NCBI RefSeq assembly: GCF_005116715.1 | Contig: NZ_SWCI01000011.1 | Location: 29,365-93,364 of the forward strand | From: Ferrimonas sediminicola | GTDB taxonomy: Bacteria; Pseudomonadota; Gammaproteobacteria; Enterobacterales; Shewanellaceae | DNA length: 64,000 nt | Direction: 5' to 3' | Position numbers and translations under genes: made by a program | The notes under the pieces: generated by a model | Told to the model about the DNA's origin: nothing | Databases searched by the model: none | Seen by the model: only the letters and a program-made list of their open reading frames with translations | Shown here: piece after piece, positions 8,728 to 18,805 of the stretch | Numbering within the stretch: the stretch's first letter is position 1 | How the letters are laid out: each line of letters starts with the position of its first letter

Positions 8728-9645
8728 ATGCCTCAACCCGTCAGTGCCGACTACAAGTTCTGGGTGACCTGGGCCAGCCGTGCCTCGGTGGCCACCGCCA
8801 CCGTACTTATCGTGGCCAAGCTTACTGCCTGGTTCTACTCCGGCTCCGCCAGCATGCTGGCGTCACTCACCGATTCCCTGATGGATGCCGCCGCCTCGCT
8901 GATCAACCTGATGGCCCTGAGGCTGGCGATCCAGCCCGCCGACGACAACCACAAGTTTGGTCACGGCAAGGCGGAGCCCCTGGCTACCCTGGCACAGGCG
9001 GGCTTTATCCTGGGATCCAGTTTCCTGCTGGTGTTCCATGGCATCGACCGCATCCTCAAGCCGGCGGCACTGACCCACGGCAATGTCGGGATCGGGGTGT
9101 CATTGTTTGCCATCGCCCTGACCCTGGCGCTGCTGGCGGTGCAGCGCCATGCGGTCAAGGTGACCGGGTCTACTGCCATCGCCGCCGATGCCCTGCACTA
9201 CCGCTCCGATCTGCTGCTGAACCTGGCGGTACTGGTGGCCCTGGTGCTCTCAGCCCAGGGGATGCTGTGGGCGGACGGGGTGTTCTCGGTGCTGATCGCC
9301 CTCTACATCGGCTACGGGGCGGTGACCCTGGGATACGAAGCGGTGCAGCTGCTGCTGGATCGGGAGGCGGAGCCCGAGGTACAGGAGCAGATTGTCCAGC
9401 TGGCCCGGGAGGATCAGCGGGTGTTGGGCCTGCACGACATGCGCACACGCCGCGCCGGCCATATGCTGTTTGTCCAGTTGCACATCGAACTGGACAGTGA
9501 CCTGTCGCTGAGAGAGGCACACGACATCGCCGAGTCGGTGGAGGATCGCATTCGCACCTTTTACCCGGACAGCGATGTGATCGTCCACCAGGATCCCCAG
9601 GAGGTGGTGCCCGGATTTCAGCCCGAGGCGGGCAGCCCGGGCTAG
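8728..9645 (+). CDS. fieF: Cation diffusion facilitator FieF (Fe2+/Zn2+ efflux)
   Basis: 305 aa, CDF family. Six membrane segments span about residues 1-205, with the metal-site motifs DSLMDAAAS (TM2) and DALHYRSD (TM5) characteristic of FieF/YiiP and the cytoplasmic loop HKFGHGKAEPLA. The C-terminal metallochaperone-like domain has DMRTRRAGHMLFVQLHIELD and a final HQDP. The protein exchanges protons for Fe2+ or Zn2+ and exports metal from the cytoplasm. The start ATG at 8728 gives the usual FieF N-terminus; an open frame upstream has no ribosome site. It converges on ntrC with a 4-bp overlap of stop regions. Confidence 0.92.
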   Translation: MPQPVSADYKFWVTWASRASVATATVLIVAKLTAWFYSGSASMLASLTDSLMDAAASLINLMALRLAIQPADDNHKFGHGKAEPLATLAQAGFILGSSFLLVFHGIDRILKPAALTHGNVGIGVSLFAIALTLALLAVQRHAVKVTGSTAIAADALHYRSDLLLNLAVLVALVLSAQGMLWADGVFSVLIALYIGYGAVTLGYEAVQLLLDREAEPEVQEQIVQLAREDQRVLGLHDMRTRRAGHMLFVQLHIELDSDLSLREAHDIAESVEDRIRTFYPDSDVIVHQDPQEVVPGFQPEAGSPG

Positions 9646-11036
9646 ACGCCCAGCTCCTTCAGCTTGCGGGTGAGGGTGTTGCGCCCCCACCCCAGCAGCT
9701 TGGCCGCTTCCTGCTTGTGGCCGCCGCTGTGCGCCAGGGCGGTCTCCAGCATGATCTTCTCAAACTGGGGCAGGGCGGTGGCCAGCAGCTCCCGCTGGCC
9801 CGAGGCCAACGCTTCGCTGGCCCATCTGGCCAGGCCGCTCTGCCAATCCTCGCCCCCCGGCAGCGGGGCCGCTTCTCCGCCGGGTTGCAGCTCGGGGGGC
9901 AGATCGGCGGGCAGGATCTCCTGGCCAGACGCCATCACCGTCAGCCAGCGGCAGCTGTTTTCCAGCTGGCGGACGTTACCGGGCCAGGGCAGGGCCACCA
10001 GCCGCTCCAGGGTATCGCGGTGCAGCCGCTTGGGATCCACTCCCAGCTCCGAGGCGGCTCGGGCCAGGAAGTGGCGGGTCAGCGCCGGAATGTCTTCACG
10101 GCGATCCTTGAGGGAGGGCAGGTGTACCCGGATGACGTTGAGGCGGTGGAACAGGTCCTCACGAAACTCCCCGGCGGCCACCCGGCTCTCCAGATCCTGG
10201 TGGGTGGCGGCGATGATGCGCACATCCACGGTCACCGGCTGGTGGCCGCCGACGCGGTAGAACTGGCCGTCCGCCAGCACCCTCAGCAGCCGGGTCTGCA
10301 CATCCAGCGGCATGTCGCCGATCTCGTCCAGAAACAGGGTGCCGCCATCGGCCTGTTCGAAGCGTCCCTGGCGGACGCCGGCGGCCCCGGTAAAGGCCCC
10401 CTTTTCATGGCCGAACAGCTCCGACTCGATGAGATCCTTGGGGATGGCGGCCATATTCAGGGCGATAAAGGGGCGGCTGGCCCTCGGACTGTGCTTGTGC
10501 AGGGCATGAGCCACCAGCTCCTTGCCGGTACCGGACTGGCCGTTGATCAGCACGCTGATGGTGGAGCGCGACAGGCGGCCGATGGCCCGGAACACCTCCT
10601 GCATCGCCGGGGCTTCGCCGATTATCTCGGGTACCGGCAGCGCCTCCTCGTCGGCCGAGGGCTTGCGGCTGGCGGCTTGTTCCAGGGCTCGCTGCACCAG
10701 GGAGACTGCCTCGTCGATGTCAAAGGGTTTGGGCAGGTACTCGAAGGCGCCGGCCTGATAGGCGCCGACGGCGCTGTCCAGATCCGAGTGGGCGGTCATG
10801 ATGATCACCGGCAGTTCCGGGAACTGCCTCTGCACCTTCTCCAGCAGGGTCAGCCCATCGGTACCCGGCATGCGAATGTCGCTGATGATGGCACTGGGCT
10901 GGGCGTCACCCAGGGCTTCCCACAGGGAATCGGCGCTGGAGAAACTGGCGCAGCTGATCCCTTCGGCTCGCATCGCCTGTTCCAGTACCCAGCGGATTGA
11001 GCTGTCGTCATCCAGAATCCAGAGTTGCTCGGTCAT
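9642..11036 (-). CDS. glnG: Nitrogen regulator NtrC (sigma-54 activator)
   Basis: 464 aa. The receiver domain has Asp near 54 in [12 protein letters not shown]. The central AAA+ domain has Walker A GQSGTGKE near 165, the sigma-54-contacting GAFTGA loop near 213 and Walker [13 protein letters not shown]. The C-terminal Fis-type HTH is [22 protein letters not shown]. NtrC-P activates glnA and other nitrogen genes from enhancer sites. The gene overlaps the end of ntrB by 4 bp, so the two are translated as a pair. The glnA gene with matching palindromes upstream supports NtrC identity over other sigma-54 activators. Confidence 0.95.
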   Translation of the reverse strand: MTEQLWILDDDSSIRWVLEQAMRAEGISCASFSSADSLWEALGDAQPSAIISDIRMPGTDGLTLLEKVQRQFPELPVIIMTAHSDLDSAVGAYQAGAFEYLPKPFDIDEAVSLVQRALEQAASRKPSADEEALPVPEIIGEAPAMQEVFRAIGRLSRSTISVLINGQSGTGKELVAHALHKHSPRASRPFIALNMAAIPKDLIESELFGHEKGAFTGAAGVRQGRFEQADGGTLFLDEIGDMPLDVQTRLLRVLADGQFYRVGGHQPVTVDVRIIAATHQDLESRVAAGEFREDLFHRLNVIRVHLPSLKDRREDIPALTRHFLARAASELGVDPKRLHRDTLERLVALPWPGNVRQLENSCRWLTVMASGQEILPADLPPELQPGGEAAPLPGGEDWQSGLARWASEALASGQRELLATALPQFEKIMLETALAHSGGHKQEAAKLLGWGRNTLTRKLKELGV

Positions 11037-12088
11037 TTCTCCTCCTTGTTGGGAATCAGCGGCAGCACCAGGGTAAAGGCGGTGTGCCCCGGCCAGCTGT
11101 CCAGGTCGATGCGCCCCTGGTGCTGGGCAACGGCGTTCTGGGCGATGGAGAGGCCCAGGCCGGATCCCTCCTGGCGTCCGGTCACCATGGGGTAGAACAG
11201 GGTGTCTTTCAGTTTCTCATCGATGCCGGGCCCGTCGTCGATGACGCTTACCGCCACCGCCATGCGGTGGCGTTTGCCGGCGATGGTGATCTGGCTGCAG
11301 GCCCGGGTTTTCAGGGTGATGGTGCCCCGCCCCTCCAGCGCCTGGGCGGCGTTGCGGACGATGTTGAGTACCGCCTGCTGCAGCAGATCCCGGTCCATGT
11401 CGAAATCTGGGATGGAGGGATCGTAATCCCGGACAAACGTGAGCTGTTCGGAAAACTCCAGGCCACAGAGGCGGGCGACCTGCTCGAGGATGCGGTGGAT
11501 GTTGCCGGGTTCCCTCTGTCCCGGCTTCTGCGGACCTAGCAGCTTATCGACCAGGCTGCGTAAGCGGTCCGCCTGCTCGATGATGATCCCGGTAAATTCC
11601 TTGAGCCTTGCCTCCTCCAGCTGCCGCTCCAGCAGTTGGGCGGCGCCTCTCAGTCCCCCAAGGGGGTTTTTGATCTCATGGGCCAGGCCTCGCACCAGCA
11701 GCTGGGCCGCGTGGTGCTGAGCGTACTGGTGCAGCTCCTGGCTGATCCGCTGCTGCTGGTCGATCACCCGGATCTCCAGCAGTCCCCGGCCCGGTGACAG
11801 TGGGGTCAGGAACAGGTCCACCGTGTGGTGCTGCCCCTCCAGGGTGGCCAGGCTCATGGCGTAGAAGGCGGCGGCCTGGCTGTCCGCCAGGTTCTCCTTC
11901 AGCTGGGCCGGCTTGACTCCCAGGTGGGAGATGCACTCGGTCAGGGTCAGCTCTCCCAGGCGGCGCTGGCTGAGGCCGAACAGCTGCTCACTGGCCTGGT
12001 TGGCGAACTCCACCCCCAGGGTGCGGTTCACCACCAGCAGGGCGGCGTTGAGATGGTTGAGCAGATTGATTTCCTGTATGTCGGCCAT
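11033..12088 (-). CDS. glnL: Nitrogen sensor kinase/phosphatase NtrB
   Basis: 351 aa, cytoplasmic. An N-terminal PAS domain (HLNAALLVVNRTLGVEFANQ) is followed by the histidine region GLAHEIKNPLGGLRGAAQLL with His near 136, the N-box IVRNAAQAL, DDGPGID and GSGLGLSIAQ. NtrB phosphorylates NtrC under nitrogen limitation and, with PII, dephosphorylates it. I chose ATG 12088 (MADIQEINL, GAGGAG upstream) over an ATG eight codons earlier that lacks a ribosome site. An NtrC-type palindrome lies 43 bp upstream, and the gene overlaps ntrC. Confidence 0.94.
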   Translation of the reverse strand: MADIQEINLLNHLNAALLVVNRTLGVEFANQASEQLFGLSQRRLGELTLTECISHLGVKPAQLKENLADSQAAAFYAMSLATLEGQHHTVDLFLTPLSPGRGLLEIRVIDQQQRISQELHQYAQHHAAQLLVRGLAHEIKNPLGGLRGAAQLLERQLEEARLKEFTGIIIEQADRLRSLVDKLLGPQKPGQREPGNIHRILEQVARLCGLEFSEQLTFVRDYDPSIPDFDMDRDLLQQAVLNIVRNAAQALEGRGTITLKTRACSQITIAGKRHRMAVAVSVIDDGPGIDEKLKDTLFYPMVTGRQEGSGLGLSIAQNAVAQHQGRIDLDSWPGHTAFTLVLPLIPNKEEK

Positions 12089-12130
12089 GGTCGGTGAAGC
12101 TCCTCGGGGCATCCTCTACTAAGATACCAC

Positions 12131-12147
12131 TGCACCAACATGGTGCA
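12131..12147 (-). promoter_or_regulatory. NtrC-binding palindrome upstream of ntrB
   Basis: TGCACCAACATGGTGCA is a perfect inverted repeat (7-bp arms, 3-nt centre) and matches the NtrC consensus TGCAC-N7-GTGCA. It sits close to the ntrB start, where NtrC in enterobacteria represses glnL transcription; the same role is inferred here. Confidence 0.85.
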
Positions 12148-12260
12148 AACATGGGGTGGGCGGTTGCCTCAATCTGGTGAGCGACCGCCCGGCAGGGCCC
12201 ATGATGGTGGTTTTTCCACTGATGGTCAGATCTGTTGCAAGAGCCCTGCCAAGTCGTCGG

Positions 12261-12800
12261 TCAGGGTGGGGTGTTCTCGGCCGGGGGCTGCTGATGGCGG
12301 GGGTTGCCGAACAGCCTGGACTGGCGGTGCAGGTGGACGGTGATCGCCTGGCTCTCTGCCAGCAGTGCACCCTCGGCGTCCACCATCAACGCCTGCAGCC
12401 GATGGGAACCCCTGTCCACATTCTCCAGGGTGATCCGGCCGCCCTTCAGGGGGTGGAGCCGGTCGTCCACCAGCAGTTGCAGGCTGTGGTCCGGAGCGGG
12501 TTTGGGGTCTGTGGTTACCCTGACCGCCAGCCGACCCTGGTTGCTGCGTAGGGTGGCGTCCGGAGCCGGGTTGATGATCGCCAGGGTGTAGTGGGCCGCG
12601 GTCTCGACTGGGGGCGGGCTGACAGTGGGGAGAATCGGCGCGTGCAGGGTCACCCGATTGCCCGGGGTGAGGGTGACCGGCTCTGCCTGTCCGGGTGGGG
12701 GCAGATCGCCATAGTGAATCACGCCACGGTCGTCCACCCACCGATAGATGGCGGCCTGACCCTGGGCACACAGCAGCAGCAACAGCAAGAGGGTTCTCAT
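12261..12800 (-). CDS. DUF4124-like periplasmic protein between glnA and ntrB
   Basis: 179 aa. A short signal peptide (MRTLLLLLLLCAQGQA) is followed by IYRWVDDRGVIHYGD, the DUF4124 signature. The rest has a proline-rich linker and an Ig/beta-sandwich-like C-terminal half (NPAPDATLRSNQGRLAVRV ... RITLENVDRGSHRLQALMVD). Function is unknown. The start at 12800 follows AAGGAGGAGA. It lies downstream of the glnA terminator, as is common in Shewanella-type genomes; that neighbourhood is positional and does not prove a nitrogen role. Confidence 0.75.
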   Translation of the reverse strand: MRTLLLLLLLCAQGQAAIYRWVDDRGVIHYGDLPPPGQAEPVTLTPGNRVTLHAPILPTVSPPPVETAAHYTLAIINPAPDATLRSNQGRLAVRVTTDPKPAPDHSLQLLVDDRLHPLKGGRITLENVDRGSHRLQALMVDAEGALLAESQAITVHLHRQSRLFGNPRHQQPPAENTPP

Positions 12801-12851
12801 CCCTGTCTCCTCCTTGCGATCATCCATTCAGTGTAGCAGTGGCGCGGCCAC

Positions 12852-12877
12852 AAAAAAGCCCGCCGGAGGGCGGGCTT
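12852..12877 (-). terminator. Rho-independent terminator of glnA
   Basis: In the minus direction the stem AGCCCGCC/GGCGGGCT with a 4-nt loop is followed by a T6 run. It lies 16 bp past the glnA stop. Confidence 0.9.
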
Positions 12878-12892
12878 TGTCAGAGATCAGGC

Positions 12893-14302
12893 TTAGCAGC
12901 TGTAGTACATCTCAAACTCAACGGGGTGAGTGGTCATGTTCAGGCGCTCGACTTCGGCGCGCTTCAGCTCCAGGTAGGAGTCGATGTAATCATCGGAGAA
13001 GACGCCGCCGGTGGTCAGGAACTCGCGGTCTGCGTCCAGGCACTCCAGGGCCTGCTCCAGGGAGGCGGCCACGGTCGGGATCTCGGCCGCTTCCTCGGCG
13101 GGCAGGTCGTACAGATCTTTGTCCATCGCTTCGCCGGGGTGAATCTTGTTCTTGATTCCGTCCAGGCCAGCCATCAGCATGGCTGCGAACGCCAGGTAGG
13201 GGTTGGCGGTCGGATCGGGGAAGCGCACTTCGATGCGGCGACCCTTGGGGCTGGGGACCACGGGGATACGGATGGACGCGGAGCGGTTACGGGCGGAGTA
13301 GGCCAGCATCACCGGGGCCTCGAAGCCGGGCACCAGACGCTTGTAAGAGTTGGTGGAGGCGTTGGCAAAGGCGTTGATGGCGCGGGCGTGCTTGATGATG
13401 CCGCCGATGTAGTACAGGGCGGTTTCGGACAGGCCGCCGTACTTGTCGCCGGCAAACAGGTTGACACCGTCCTTGGAGAGGGACTGGTGGCAGTGCATGC
13501 CGGAGCCGTTGTCGCCCACCACGGGCTTGGGCATAAAGGTGGCTGACTTGCCATAGGCGTGGGCCACGTTGTGTACCACGTACTTGTAGATCTGAATTTC
13601 GTCCGCCTTTTCAACAATGCTGTTGAACATGGTGGCGATCTCGTTTTGACCGGCAGTGGCCACCTCGTGGTGGTGCGCCTCGACGGTCAGGCCCATCTCC
13701 TCCATCACCAGACACATGGCGGAGCGCAGGTCCTGGGAGGAGTCAACGGGGGCCACCGGGAAGTAGCCGCCCTTGACGCCTGGACGGTGACCCATGTTGC
13801 CGCCTTCATACTCCTTGGCGGAGTTCCAGCTGGCCTCTTCGGCGTCGATGCGGTACATGGAGCCGGACATGTCGGTGTGGAACTTCACGTCGTCAAACAG
13901 GAAGAACTCCGGCTCGGGGCCGAAGAAGACCTGGTCGGCGAAGCCGGCTGAGCGCATGTAGGCTTCGGCGCGCTTGGCGATGGAGCGGGGGTCGCGATCG
14001 TAACCCTGCATGGTGGTGGGTTCGATGACGTCACAGCGGAGATTCAGGGTCGCCTCCTCGGTGAAGGGATCCAGAACAGCGGTGGCCGGGTCGGGCATCA
14101 GAACCATGTCGGACTCGTTGATCCCCTTCCAGCCAGCGATGGAGGAACCGTCGAACATCTTGCCCTCTTCGAAGAAGTCGGCACCAACCTGGTGGGTGGG
14201 CAGGGAGACGTGTTGCTCTTTACCCTTAGTATCGGTGAAGCGCAGATCGACAAACTTCACATCATTTTCTTTAATCAGTTCCAATACGTGTTCGACAGAC
14301 AT
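12893..14302 (-). CDS. glnA: Glutamine synthetase, type I
   Basis: 469 aa, the usual length for GSI-beta. It starts [22 protein letters not shown] with GGAGG upstream at 14302. Family signatures include [12 protein letters not shown], the ATP-binding [17 protein letters not shown], the metal/glutamate motif [29 protein letters not shown] and the adenylylation site DLYDLPAEE with Tyr near 399. It makes glutamine from glutamate, ammonia and ATP and is therefore probably controlled by adenylylation as well as by NtrC. A sigma-54-type promoter and an NtrC palindrome lie upstream; a strong terminator follows. Confidence 0.98.
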   Translation of the reverse strand: MSVEHVLELIKENDVKFVDLRFTDTKGKEQHVSLPTHQVGADFFEEGKMFDGSSIAGWKGINESDMVLMPDPATAVLDPFTEEATLNLRCDVIEPTTMQGYDRDPRSIAKRAEAYMRSAGFADQVFFGPEPEFFLFDDVKFHTDMSGSMYRIDAEEASWNSAKEYEGGNMGHRPGVKGGYFPVAPVDSSQDLRSAMCLVMEEMGLTVEAHHHEVATAGQNEIATMFNSIVEKADEIQIYKYVVHNVAHAYGKSATFMPKPVVGDNGSGMHCHQSLSKDGVNLFAGDKYGGLSETALYYIGGIIKHARAINAFANASTNSYKRLVPGFEAPVMLAYSARNRSASIRIPVVPSPKGRRIEVRFPDPTANPYLAFAAMLMAGLDGIKNKIHPGEAMDKDLYDLPAEEAAEIPTVAASLEQALECLDADREFLTTGGVFSDDYIDSYLELKRAEVERLNMTTHPVEFEMYYSC

Positions 14303-14353
14303 CCGATTTACCTCCAAATGGCGTTTGCGCCCCTAAGTTTCTGTCACCTCTTA

Positions 14354-14369
14354 TGCCAGAGCTGTGCCA
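14354..14369 (-). promoter_or_regulatory. Sigma-54 promoter of glnA
   Basis: On the minus strand, TGGCACAGCTCTGGCA has the GG and GC dinucleotides exactly 12 bp apart, matching TGGCAC-N5-TTGCA with one mismatch in the -12 element. It is 52 bp upstream of the glnA start and about 64 bp from the NtrC palindrome. A TATAAT just upstream, on the same strand near 14387, could be part of a second, sigma-70 promoter, as in enterobacterial glnAp1/p2. Confidence 0.75.
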
Positions 14370-14432
14370 AAAAATTAAGTGGCTGATTATAAAGAGATTG
14401 TTGAGGGGTGGCTGGGCCAGGGGACGAACAAA

Positions 14433-14449
14433 TGCACCATTTTGGTGCG
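14433..14449 (-). promoter_or_regulatory. NtrC enhancer site upstream of glnA
   Basis: TGCACCATTTTGGTGCG differs from a perfect NtrC palindrome only at the last base. A second, weaker TTTTGGTGCATTGCAC lies at about 14462-14477. Paired sites are typical of glnA enhancers. Confidence 0.8.
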
Positions 14450-14602
14450 GCCGGTGGTCGTTTTTGGTGCATTGCACTCGGGATAAGGCAGCGGCGTCCA
14501 TGGCTTGGGTCCGTTGGTGAAAAAAAGCACTGTCCTGATGCGTGATGACAGAGTAGAATGGCCGCCTTTTTGATGCAACCTAATATGGAGCCAGGCAGAA
14601 CA

Positions 14603-16423
14603 GTGCTGGATAAATTACGAAATATTGCGATCATTGCGCACGTCGACCACGGTAAGACCACCCTGGTGGACAAGCTGCTGCAGCAATCCGGAACCCTGGA
14701 GAGCCGCACCGAGCTGGATGAGCGGGTGATGGACTCCAACGATCTGGAAAAAGAGCGCGGTATCACCATTCTGGCTAAGAACACTGCCATCAAGTGGAAC
14801 GACTATCGCATCAACATCGTGGACACCCCCGGACACGCCGACTTTGGCGGCGAGGTGGAGCGGGTGATGTCCATGGTGGACAGCGTTCTGCTGCTGGTGG
14901 ACGCCCAAGAGGGTCCCATGCCCCAGACCCGCTTCGTGACCCAGAAGGCGTTTGCCCAGGGACTGAAGCCCATCGTGGTGATCAACAAGATCGACAAGCC
15001 CGGTGCCCGCCCCGACTGGGTGATGGACCAGGTGTTCGACCTGTTTGACAACCTGGGTGCCACCGACGACCAGCTGGACTTCCAGGTGGTGTACGCCTCC
15101 GCCCTGAACGGTTGGGCCTCCAAGGACTCCGAAGAGGCCGGTACCGACATGACTCCCCTATTCGAAACCATCATCGAGCAGGTGGAAGCGCCCAAGGGCA
15201 ACGTTGACGGTCCGTTCCAGATGCAGATCTCCCAGCTGGACTACAACTCCTACGTGGGCGTTATCGGCGTCGGCCGCGTCAGCCGCGGTAAGGTCAAGGT
15301 GGGCCAGCAGGTGACCATTCACTGCGCCAACGGCACCATCCGCAACGGCAAGGTTGGCCAGGTGCTGGGTTACCTGGGCTTGGAGCGTCACGAAGTTGAA
15401 GAGGCTCAGGCGGGCGACATCATCGCCATCTCCGGCCTGGGTGAGCTGAAGATCTCCGACACCGTGTGCTGCCCCTCCGAGGTGGAGGCCCTGCCGGCCC
15501 TGTCCGTGGATGAGCCCACCGTGACCATGACCTTCCAGGTGAACACCTCCCCGTTCTCCGGCCAGGAAGGCAAGTACGTGACCTCGCGTAACATCCTCGA
15601 GCGTCTGCAGAAGGAGCTGGTGCACAACGTGGCCCTGCGCGTGGAGGAGACCGACGATCCGGACAAGTTCCGCGTCTCCGGCCGGGGTGAATTGCACCTG
15701 GGTGTGCTGATCGAGAACATGCGCCGTGAAGGTTACGAGCTGGCGGTATCCCGTCCCGAGGTGATCCTGCGTACCGTTGACGGTGTGCTGGAGGAGCCCT
15801 ACGAGACCGTCACCGTGGACGTGGAGGAGGAGCACCAGGGCAGCATCATGGAGAAGCTGGGTCTGCGCAAGGCTGAGCTGACCGACATGGCCCCTGACGG
15901 CAAGGGTCGCATCCGCATGGACTTCATCATGCCCTCCCGTGGCCTGATCGGCTTCCAGACCGAGTTTATGACTCTGACCTCTGGTACCGGCCTGATCTAC
16001 CACACCTTCTTCAAGTACGGCCCCCACAAGGGCGGCGAGATCGGCCAGCGCATCAACGGCGTGCTGATCGCCAACGCCACCGGTAAGGCCCTGACCAACG
16101 CCCTGTTCAATCTGCAGGAGCGCGGTCGCCTGATGATCGGCCACGGTGTCGAGGTGTACGAAGGGATGGTGGTGGGTATCCACAGCCGCGACAACGACCT
16201 GACCGTCAACGTGCTCAAGGGCAAGCAGCTGACCAACGTCCGTGCGTCCGGCACTGACGACGCCCAGGTACTGACTCCGCCCATCAAGATGACCCTGGAG
16301 CAGGCTCTGGAGTTCATCGACAACGACGAGCTGGTCGAGGTGACCCCTGAGAGCATCCGCATCCGCAAGAAGCTGCTGACCGAGTCCGATCGCAAGCGCG
16401 CTTCCCGGGAAGCGAAGAAGTAA
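14603..16423 (+). CDS. typA: Ribosome-associated GTPase TypA/BipA
   Basis: 606 aa; E. coli BipA has 607. The G domain starts at the N-terminus with [11 protein letters not shown] (G1), followed by RGITI (G2), [13 protein letters not shown] (G3) and NKID (G4). Domain II, EF-G-like domains III and V and the BipA-specific C-terminal domain ([22 protein letters not shown] ... [14 protein letters not shown]) follow. BipA assists 50S assembly and growth at low temperature. I start it at GTG 14603 because homologues begin one residue before the [19 protein letters not shown] segment; an in-frame ATG at 14585 would add six residues. Confidence 0.95.
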   Translation: MLDKLRNIAIIAHVDHGKTTLVDKLLQQSGTLESRTELDERVMDSNDLEKERGITILAKNTAIKWNDYRINIVDTPGHADFGGEVERVMSMVDSVLLLVDAQEGPMPQTRFVTQKAFAQGLKPIVVINKIDKPGARPDWVMDQVFDLFDNLGATDDQLDFQVVYASALNGWASKDSEEAGTDMTPLFETIIEQVEAPKGNVDGPFQMQISQLDYNSYVGVIGVGRVSRGKVKVGQQVTIHCANGTIRNGKVGQVLGYLGLERHEVEEAQAGDIIAISGLGELKISDTVCCPSEVEALPALSVDEPTVTMTFQVNTSPFSGQEGKYVTSRNILERLQKELVHNVALRVEETDDPDKFRVSGRGELHLGVLIENMRREGYELAVSRPEVILRTVDGVLEEPYETVTVDVEEEHQGSIMEKLGLRKAELTDMAPDGKGRIRMDFIMPSRGLIGFQTEFMTLTSGTGLIYHTFFKYGPHKGGEIGQRINGVLIANATGKALTNALFNLQERGRLMIGHGVEVYEGMVVGIHSRDNDLTVNVLKGKQLTNVRASGTDDAQVLTPPIKMTLEQALEFIDNDELVEVTPESIRIRKKLLTESDRKRASREAKK

Positions 16424-16442
16424 TTCCTCTCAAGGAATCAGA

Positions 16443-16468
16443 AAGGGCCGCCTCTGCGGCCCTTTTTT
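16443..16468 (+). terminator. Rho-independent terminator of typA
   Basis: The stem AAGGGCCGC/GCGGCCCTT with a 4-nt CTCT loop is followed by T6. Confidence 0.92.
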
Positions 16469-16486
16469 GTCGGTGGCTGAAGCTGG

Positions 16487-17722
16487 CTACTCCGCCTGGG
16501 GCAGCACCCGCATCTGCTCCAGCTGGGGCAGAATGGACTGACGGACCTGCTCCGGAGTGCTGCTCTGCCAGTAGCCGCTCAGGTAGCTGAGCAGGGGTAC
16601 CACGGCGACAAACATCAGCAGCATAAACAGGATCACCGAGGGTTTCAGCGGCAGGTAACGCCCCGGCAGGGACAGGGTCAGGGCGCCCTTCTGCGGGCAG
16701 GCCTGGGCGCAGCGGTGGCAGGCATGGCACTCATCGACGTTGACGGTGTCCAGCCGGTGCACCGGGATCTGCGACGGGCAGGCCTGGTGGCATTTGCTGC
16801 AGTCCTTGCCCTCGCTCTCCCGCAAGCAGGTGGCACGGTCACGGCGGATCTTGAAGGGGCTCAACAGTGACAGCACCCCCATCAGGGCGCCATAGGGGCA
16901 GAAGTAGCGGCAGAAGGCGTTGCGCTTGACCACCGACAGCAACAGCAGCATCGCCAGCAGCACCATCACCACCACATTGGGGTGGGTAAACTGTTGCCAT
17001 TGGGAGAGGTCCGCCATCAGGTGCGTGTCGCTGTCCAGGTAGGAGACCAGCTCCGCCGAGGGCTGCTCCAGCACCAGGGTCAGCAGCCAGATCAGCACGC
17101 CGTATTTGGTCATCCTCAGGCCGCTGTCCAGCCAGTTGGGCACCCGGATGCCGTGCTTGACCGCGTCGTGGCCGCGACGGTAGATCACCTCGGAGATGAA
17201 GCCGACGGCGCAGATCCAGCTGCAGAAGGCCCGCTTGGTCACCAGGGCCGAGGCCATCAGGGCCAGGAACATCACCAGGGCGGCGGGGTGCTGATGGTCC
17301 AGCACCCCCTGCTCTATCCAGGCGCGCAGGGAGATGCCGGCGGTCACCGGCAGGTAGATGTCCACCACACTGGGGCGGGTCAGCCACACGCTGCCGGCTT
17401 CCATCTGCATGGCGTACAGGCCGTACTGCACGGCGATCACCACCATGGCCACCGCAAAGGCGTTCTGGGTCATTTGTCGCAGTCGATCGAAGTGATCCAG
17501 GGTGCGGGAGGGGCGGCGGTTGGGCATCAGCTGACGTCCGGCGCCCAGGGTCATCAGGAAGCACAGCGCCGCCAGCAGTAGCAGGGCGTCCCTGGCCATG
17601 AACAACCCCAGTCCCGCGGTCAACACAGTGGCGACCGCCCCGAGCGTGCGGCTCAGGGTGATGAGAATGCCCAGGGCCACAGTGCAGCCGGTGAGCAACA
17701 GAAGGGACTCGAGAAAGGACAT
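16487..17722 (-). CDS. NapH/NosR/CcoG-like polyferredoxin membrane protein
   Basis: 411 aa. About seven hydrophobic segments are seen, with conserved CSWICAVGFISE and CRYFCPYGALMG cysteine pairs at membrane-helix ends. A cytoplasmic pair of [4Fe-4S] motifs follows (CSKCHQACP and CHACHRCAQACP, about residues 310-345), then a final TM helix near 360-385. This is the NapH/NosR C-terminal type (COG0348), which moves electrons between quinone and periplasmic acceptors. No partner reductase gene is adjacent, so the acceptor is unknown; CcoG-like or NapH-like assignment cannot be decided. It converges on typA and has no operon partner. Confidence 0.8.
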   Translation of the reverse strand: MSFLESLLLLTGCTVALGILITLSRTLGAVATVLTAGLGLFMARDALLLLAALCFLMTLGAGRQLMPNRRPSRTLDHFDRLRQMTQNAFAVAMVVIAVQYGLYAMQMEAGSVWLTRPSVVDIYLPVTAGISLRAWIEQGVLDHQHPAALVMFLALMASALVTKRAFCSWICAVGFISEVIYRRGHDAVKHGIRVPNWLDSGLRMTKYGVLIWLLTLVLEQPSAELVSYLDSDTHLMADLSQWQQFTHPNVVVMVLLAMLLLLSVVKRNAFCRYFCPYGALMGVLSLLSPFKIRRDRATCLRESEGKDCSKCHQACPSQIPVHRLDTVNVDECHACHRCAQACPQKGALTLSLPGRYLPLKPSVILFMLLMFVAVVPLLSYLSGYWQSSTPEQVRQSILPQLEQMRVLPQAE

Positions 17723-17836
17723 GGGCCATCCATACAGATTCAGATGGCCATCAGTATCTCAGCCCTCGCCGGTTAAAGCAGGGGCTGAGTTGTGGATTTT
17801 AGACCCATTTAACAGTTTGGCGCCGAAACCAAAACT

Positions 17837-18469
17837 CTATTGTCCCAGGGTCTGAATGAACTGATCAGATTCAGCAATGGCACGATTCATCTCGGTTATA
17901 AGAGACTGGATCTCCCGCTTGAGACTGCCGAACTCGCTGCCGATGGCGGTCACCGCCCGGGCATTGAGGTTGTGCTTGAGGTAGAGCTCGTTGTCTTTGA
18001 GGCGAGCCAGCACCGGCACCATCTTCTCCTCCGCCCGGCGCATGCTCCTGAGCATCTTGTCGTACTGACGGCGGGTGGACTGCAGCTGTTTCTCGCTGGT
18101 GCGACGCAGGCTGGCGGAGCTGTACTGCTCAAGCTCATCCTGCCACTCGTCGAACATGGCGCCGGCCACATGGTCGATGGCGTCGATGCGCTGCGACACC
18201 TGGTCGGCGGCCTTCTCCGAGGCCAGGTACTCGTCCCGCACCTGATCGTAGACCGATTCCAGATCGCCGCCGTCGAAATCCACCAGGGTCTTCAGCTGCT
18301 CCAGGGCGGAGCTAAACTGCTTCTGGGCCTCTTGCTGGCTCTCCTGGGCACTCTCCACCCGGTCGGTGAGGATCTCCCGCTTGTGGTAGCCCACCTGTTC
18401 GGCGGCGGCGTAGTAGGCGGACTGGCAGCCGGTCAGCAGCAGGGCCAGGGTGAGAACAACAAAGCGCAT
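17837..18469 (-). CDS. DUF2959-like lipoprotein
   Basis: 210 aa. The lipobox LLTGC (Cys at residue 15) predicts a lipoprotein. The mature part is almost entirely alpha-helical and charged (coiled-coil-like: ESAQESQQEAQKQFSSALEQL; RRTSEKQLQSTRRQYDKML). This is the layout of the DUF2959 family of marine gammaproteobacteria, whose function is unknown. It follows a small membrane protein gene by 9 bp and is likely cotranscribed with it. Confidence 0.75.
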   Translation of the reverse strand: MRFVVLTLALLLTGCQSAYYAAAEQVGYHKREILTDRVESAQESQQEAQKQFSSALEQLKTLVDFDGGDLESVYDQVRDEYLASEKAADQVSQRIDAIDHVAGAMFDEWQDELEQYSSASLRRTSEKQLQSTRRQYDKMLRSMRRAEEKMVPVLARLKDNELYLKHNLNARAVTAIGSEFGSLKREIQSLITEMNRAIAESDQFIQTLGQ

Positions 18470-18478
18470 GGGGGCTCC

Positions 18479-18697
18479 TTAGCTGCGAAAGCGGGCGGCG
18501 TCGATGATGCACCAGAGGTGCAGCAGTGCGGCGATCACCGCGGGAACGATGAGGAAATAGAAGAAGTAGCCTGAGCTGACGAAGACAAAGAACAGCAGCG
18601 CCGGCAGGATTCGCCCCTGTACCAGCTGTCCCAGTCCGGGAATGAAGAAACTGCAGATGGCGGCGATGACGTTGCCGGCGGAACCCTGTCGGGACAT
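18479..18697 (-). CDS. Small two-helix membrane protein
   Basis: 72 aa with two hydrophobic segments (NVIAAICSFFIPGLGQLVQG and ILPALLFFVFVSSGYFFYFLIVPAVIAALLHLW). The segment FFIPGLGQLVQGR-x4-ALLFF is the pattern of TM2-like small membrane proteins of unknown role. The start at 18697 has AAGGAGG at ideal spacing; the frame extends 15 codons upstream without a ribosome site. It is the first gene of a probable two-gene unit with the DUF2959-like lipoprotein. Confidence 0.75.
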   Translation of the reverse strand: MSRQGSAGNVIAAICSFFIPGLGQLVQGRILPALLFFVFVSSGYFFYFLIVPAVIAALLHLWCIIDAARFRS

Positions 18698-18805
18698 GTG
18701 AACCTCCTTGCTTCCCTCGTCCGGATTGCTGAGTGAGGGCATTGATAACTCAGTCGTTTAGATTGCCATGTTACCACCAGAGCCACCATGAGCAAGACGG
18801 CTGTG

